From positions 15,430,809 through 15,494,808 of the forward strand of contig NW_022145612.1 in the NCBI RefSeq assembly GCF_000002235.5: a DNA stretch of 64,000 nucleotides, read 5' to 3'. This document shows, piece by piece, positions 59,073 to 64,000 of the stretch. The position numbers and the translations under genes are program-made. The notes below the pieces were generated by a model. That model did not search any database, was not told where the DNA came from, and saw only the letters and a program-made list of their open reading frames with translations. Each line of letters opens with the position of its first letter. The first letter of the stretch is position 1. The DNA comes from Strongylocentrotus purpuratus (Eukaryota > Echinodermata > Echinoidea > Camarodonta > Strongylocentrotidae).

Positions 59073-60703
59073 CATCTGCTCCTGACACACAACCATGTTC
59101 TGCACTATTGTTACATGATCAACCTACACCCATATCTCTTTTGTTCCCCATGATCCCTGTATAGGTATGCCAAGGCAGGAGAACAGGTGCATGCAGGGGT
59201 GCCCAGAGTGGACAATAAGGAGCAGATGTTACTGGTGCCCTGATAGGGAGGGAGGGTCAAGTATGGGGCAAGCAAATCGGACAAAGGCAATTGTGTGTGT
59301 TCATTATTTAGACATTATCCATGCAAGGGTGTGGTCTAATTTAACTGGAACTATTTTTTTTAAAGTTGACCAATGACAAAAGGAGGTTATTTGAAAAACA
59401 AAATTATATCTGAAATCAGTCAAATGCTCTTTTACAACAGTAAACAAAAATACAATATGAACAACATTTAAAAACAACAAAGAACTAAACAAAATCCAAA
59501 ACCTGAGAGCATTTGTTTCTATATCCATAAAAGGAGAGGTCAGTACAGATTTTCATACTTACAATCTATCTTTAGACCTATTTTGTCTTTGTGCTGATAA
59601 ACCTATTTCTATCTAGAGCCAATGCCTGCCTGTTTACAAGAAACAACCTAACAAAAACAAAACAGAAACAACAGCGGATAAAGAGAAGAGACACAATGTT
59701 TATAAACACCCTTGAAGGAAAAACCCCACTTTATATATAGGCCTAGTTATAGAAACTTAACTTCCATGATACTGTTTTTGTTTTGATGCATCTCTGCCAT
59801 AGAGAATAACAACAAAAAAATGCTTTACTTCTACTTCTGGTCTAATGCCTGCATGTTTACAAAAACTACTTAATTAACATCTATAATGTTTTATTTATTC
59901 ACATCATTATAAACAATTAATGGCTCTTTGAATACATATATCTTCAAGGTACAACTTTATCATTGACATGGACAAACAAAATATCATTAAAACACTTAAT
60001 TGAAACACTGCATCTATTAAGGGCATCATCTGAAGCACTATCAAGCAGTCATTAATTTTTATTAGTTGTGATGGTTCAATGCTAAAATACTGAACATCAT
60101 ATCGATGTACACAATAACAAAACCTGTATCAAAGGGCTTCCATTAAGTAGTTGCTATATTAAGTAAAATACTTTCTATTGAAAAATATGTAAACAGAAAC
60201 TGTATAGCAAGTGACAAACGGAGCAGTTCCTGCTAAAAACAAGCAATGCAAGTTACACAAATAAAAAAGATCTAATTAATTAACTCAGGGAAACTAGGCA
60301 GCTGCTGCTCTTTCAAACAGTTCAGAAATATTAAAATTATAGTGACAGATATATTGAAAATTGAAATATAGTAGATTCATCAAGTGATATGTTGAAACAT
60401 TTGAATAAATCAAATATTTCAAATGCAAATTACAATAGTAAGAGAATAGAACTTATCTCTGGTTCTGAACTGTACACTTTAAATCAATATCATCTATTAA
60501 ATATACTCACAAATGACAAATTATTTTCATTGGTGGCAGATAAATGCTATACAATAACACGTGCAACCCCTCAAAACTTAAGGAATTAAACAGAGTACTT
60601 AAAAAAAAAAAACTTTTTCCAACCAACACTATCTCAATATTTTGATAACATTCCAAAAATCAATTTTGCAATTTATCATTTTCTAATGATAATCCCAGCT
60701 ATA
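58373..60703. other. Noncoding DNA
   Basis: A pyrimidine tract ending in ATCCCTGTATAG at 59164 precedes a short GC-rich patch to about 59240 that could be a small exon, but no clear donor or family is seen. The rest is AT-rich. Confidence 0.35.
59034..59070. repeat. (CT)n microsatellite
   Basis: Uninterrupted CT run. Confidence 0.95.
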
Positions 60704-60911
60704 CTCTCTAAAAAAAATCGAGTGATCACGGACGTCACTCCTCTGGAGAGTGAAAATGTAGTGAAAATAGAGTGAACATTCACTCTTTTTTTCTTAGAGA
60801 GCACTCTAAAATCAATTGATTTTCACTCCTAAACAAGTGATCATGGACGTCACTTCCAAGAAAGTGAAAATAGAGTATAGAGTGAAAATTCACTCTTTTT
60901 TTTTAAGAGAG
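60704..60911. mobile_element. MITE with TA flanks and an internally duplicated unit
   Basis: The ends CTCTCTAAAAAAAA... and ...TTTTTTTTAAGAGAG are inverted repeats bordered by TA on both sides (60702-60703 and 60912-60913), as in Tc1/mariner-type MITEs. The interior holds two related units: gagtgatcacggacgtcact...gagtgaacattcactc and aagtgatcatggacgtcact...gagtgaaaattcactc. No coding capacity. Confidence 0.7.
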
Positions 60912-61685
60912 TAGAATCATATATCTCACTTTTTAAAATGATCAGCAATTAAGAATGTCATCTCAATATGAATGTGTGACCATTTTCTTTTCTTTGTTTA
61001 CAGACTATGCATTGCCCATGTTTCTCTTCAGTCCTTGAATGATTCCTATTTCTATTGGATGTGAATCATGAATAAGCAGCACAGGAGTATATTTTACTGT
61101 AACCTAGTCTGATTCTCAAAAATTATACTAATTAGGTCAATTTATCCCTCTCAGTAAGCCATTGTAGCCTTAATAGGCAAAGCCAAAAGATGTTATCATT
61201 TGTCACTGACAGTGTTAATGGGCTTTTTGATTTATTCATTTATTTATTCAATTTATTTAAAAAGGTTGGCTATCTCACCAGTACTGTTTTCCTGAGAGGC
61301 TATGTACAAATCAAAAGTTTACAAATACAGAGGAAATTGAACAGAGTTAAATTACAAATCAAGAAAATTCAAGGTTTTTTAATTTTTTTTTAATACCATG
61401 ATATAAACAAGAAAACAACAATAAGATATTTGTCCAGCTTATACATTATAATACAAGTCATATCAAATTGATTAGCAAAAAGGGTATTGGAAAGCAAAAT
61501 ATATGTTGCATTTTTTGTAAAAGAAAAGAACAGACTCTGGGATTCAAAAACATTCAAATGTATAAAGAATAATAGGAACCATTCTTACAAAATTAGTGTT
61601 AGTTACTAGCCATTCAAAAATTGTACAAATACTCAGACACTAGTTCTCTCCAGTAAAAGTTTGCAAATGACTGTTTTTATTGTGC

Positions 61686-61940
61686 CTATCCAACACTAAA
61701 TGGGAATGGGTTCCATAGAGCGGCACCTTCATGAGAAAAAGAACGTTTAGCCATTTGAATTCGGGTGCAAGGTAGTACAAGTCTCCAATTGAATGGAATA
61801 TTTGAAATAAGCAGAAGTGTACCGGGCAGGGATCGAGGAGAGGGGACTGGTAGAAGTAGAATGTCTGGACGATGATGGTTACTATAATAGGAGACGGGGT
61901 GATGCGGTGCGGTGTGTCGAGGATGCAGAGTATGTGACAT
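61686..61940 (-). pseudogene. Decayed 3' end of a CR1/jockey-like LINE reverse transcriptase
   Basis: The minus-strand frame ends in LPCTRIQMAKRSFSHEGAAL and then WNPFP, matching the conserved R-x-F-x-G-x-x-LWN-x-LP block at the C-terminus of many jockey/CR1-type ORF2 proteins. Upstream, SPRSLPGTLLLIS fits the segment usually just before it. The frame is cut by a stop right after the block and no catalytic RT motifs remain nearby. It is a different LINE lineage from the one in the MADF gene. Confidence 0.6.
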
Positions 61941-62480
61941 GATACCTTATCACTGAACATTCATTGAGTACTGGCTGGTTAGATTGAAGGGGGGGGGGGG
62001 CTAGGGTAGGACTTGGGTACTTGGATATATAGGGACTAGGGAGCCAGGGAGAAGGGGTGCATAGAAGTAGCAAAGTGACATGATACCTTTTCATGGAATA
62101 TTCATAGAGTATTGGCTCATTATATGACTTCGGGGGTGGGGGGGGGGGCTACAAGAAAGGGTGCAAGGAAGGCTCAGACTAAATGACATGATGCAACAGA
62201 ACATTCATGGAGTACTGACTAGTTAATTTGAGAGAGAGAGAGAGAGAGAGTATCAGGATGTGTGGGGGGGGGGGGGGGGGGGTTGTGAGTTCAAAGGAGG
62301 AGTGAGGTCTTATCTTATCACTGAACATTCATTGAGAACATTCATTGACAAATGGCTAATATTATTGCTTCATAGGGTGGGGCTTGGGCTATCAGGAGAT
62401 GGGAAGGGCGTATAAGGGAGTGGGAAGAGGGGAGGTGGTGCATGGAAGGTGCAAACTATGTGATGTATTTAATCACTAAT
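61921..62480 (+). repeat. Tandem array, about 110-140-bp unit, four to five degenerate copies
   Basis: gtgacatgatacctt...aacattcattgagtactggct recurs at about 61935, 62076, 62184, 62311 and weakly 62458, each followed by a purine or poly-G stretch (61989, 62136, 62264-62282) or a GA run (62231-62250). Confidence 0.75.
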
Positions 62481-63455
62481 CATGAATTGAGTAAGGGCAT
62501 GCAATATGGCTTCACATTGGCACAGTTGGGCCTATCAGAGAGTAGGAAACAGAATAGAGTGGAATTGGATGGGTGGAACATAAGGAGTTTAGCTGGAATG
62601 TCTGAGCCTATATTTCAAAATACAAATTGCACATATAATAATTTGTACAACTGCATAATCACAAAGTATCGTATTAACTTAATTTTCAAGATATATTTTT
62701 ATTACAGGTATATTTCCTAGTACACACCAAATATCATAATTTGATAATATTGAAATACCAATGATGTATCCCCATATGCCTGTATACCTTTGTGTGCCAA
62801 GTACCCTCTCTGACCTAATTAAACATTGACCTAGGAACTTCCTAGTATGGGAAACCAATATGTCAGGAAGGATTTTTGTGATTGTATGACTATTAACAAT
62901 AGATATTAAATATGAAATTGTAGAAATTGAGGGGTCAGAGAGAAGAAGGGTCAGAGGGTCAGAGGGGTCAGGGAGAAGGAGGGCAATCACTGGTCACTTA
63001 ATCACTGATTGAGGGCTGGTAATATTGCTTCACAGTTGCATAGTTGGGCCTATTTATAGAGTAGGAAACAGAAAAGAGTGGAACATAAGGAGACATACAA
63101 ATTAGCTGGAATGTGTAGGTATATAAATCAATATTCAAATGACACAAATGATCCCTTATAATTTGTACAACTGCATAATTACAAAGTATTATATTACAGG
63201 TATATTTCCTAGTACACATCAAATAAAATAATTTGATAATATCAAAATACAAATTATGTATCGCCATATGCCTGTAAGGTTATACCTGTTGGGTGCCAAG
63301 TACCCTCTTTGACCTAATATCAGTGACCTTACACTTTGCCAGTATGAAAAAACAATATGTCATGAAGCATTTTTTTGTGATTGTATGACTATTAACAATA
63401 GATTGATTTGAAATATAAAATTGTAGAAATTGAGGGGTCAGAGAGAAGGAGGGCA
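62440..63455 (+). repeat. Two-copy tandem repeat, about 500-bp unit
   Basis: Two long units share, in order: cagttgggcctat, gagtaggaaacagaa, gtggaacataaggag, ttagctggaatgt, aatttgtacaactgcataat, ttacaggtatatttcctagt, atatgcctgta, gtgccaagtaccctct, gtgattgtatgactattaac and aattgaggggtcagagagaa. The units begin near 62500 and 63000. Confidence 0.9.
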
Positions 63456-64000
63456 AGACTGAAAGTTTAGCGGAAGAATCAATTTCTCTCAAGATGCTTA
63501 TAAAATTAGCAAAGTTTTTTGTAATGTGTCAGGTATGTAATTGATGTTAAATCACAAAGCACATAAGAGATTCTGTAAAATGATTCACGTCTAGCGAGAC
63601 TACAGAGCCTCAGAGGAGGAGGAGGAGGAGGCGGGAGGAGGTGGATGGCAAGAAAATTAGGGGGAGTTGAGAAGGGGGTCACACGGAGCCAAGGGGATCA
63701 ACTCATATGTCACTGGAGGCATCAGCTCATTCAGGGCATGGTATGAAGGTTACTAGACTAGAACAAAGCCATGTTTGATTTCAACTCCAGAAGTTGGTGA
63801 AAGGCACTCCACCAACAAAGCTAACACTGGCTGCGTTTCCACTCGCACCATGAGTCTCTGCGGTATGGAAACCTGCCCTAGTTTAGATCGTGGATGCACG
63901 TTGGCCGGGGAAGAGAGGGGGACTATTTAAACCTTCCTCCTTACAGATAAAGTCAGGAAAGTTGCAGAAAGTCAGTATTCCCAATGATTAAACCCACCAT
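63456..64000. other. GC-richer sequence at the window edge
   Basis: A (gga)n patch at about 63615-63640, then less AT-rich DNA with a TATTTAAA box at about 63924. It could approach a promoter or exon beyond the window, but nothing is decisive. Confidence 0.25.

Noticed and set aside
59165..59376. Possible small exon or 69-codon Cys-rich frame after a pyrimidine-rich acceptor
   Set aside because: No clear donor, two competing frames, no recognisable family.

Overview
This window looks like nuclear DNA from a marine invertebrate, most probably an echinoderm of the sea-urchin type. The signs are an AT-rich background, long (GA)n and (CT)n microsatellites, many poly-G/poly-C runs, dispersed inverted-repeat elements, a tRNA-derived SINE, a LINE, and a gene split by introns with GT/AG borders. 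The group assignment is an inference; no species can be named. No operons, Shine-Dalgarno sites, rRNA genes or CRISPR arrays were seen.

Layout. Bases 1-22,700 hold no gene I can support: a duplicated GGT/GAT minisatellite (733-2,138), a dense cluster of GGTCA half-sites (2,533-3,663), microsatellites, hairpins (11.5 kb, 15.2-15.7 kb) and a SINE (about 19.6-19.8 kb). Bases 23,101-26,910 hold the one gene I can name by family: a three-exon MADF-BESS protein on the + strand. Its second intron carries a 5'-truncated LINE in antisense with an 11-bp target-site duplication. Bases 28,505-29,851 are a 1.35-kb foldback element with a 6-bp duplication. The 31-55 kb part is mostly intron-like or intergenic, with a well-delimited candidate exon (33,988-34,287), weaker exon candidates on both strands, several MITE-like elements (34.6, 37.0, 53.3 kb) and local tandem duplications. 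Bases 55,793-58,213 are a Helitron/Helentron-like element with a tandemly repeated 1.15-kb core. Bases 60.7-63.5 kb hold a TA-flanked MITE, a decayed LINE 3' end and tandem arrays of about 130 and 500 bp.

Most open frames are low-complexity translations of repeats, or chance frames in locally GC-rich DNA; they are listed as rejected where they might mislead. The genes do not form a visible pathway. What the window shows best is repeat biology: at least eight kinds of mobile or foldback sequence, several with boundaries readable to the base.
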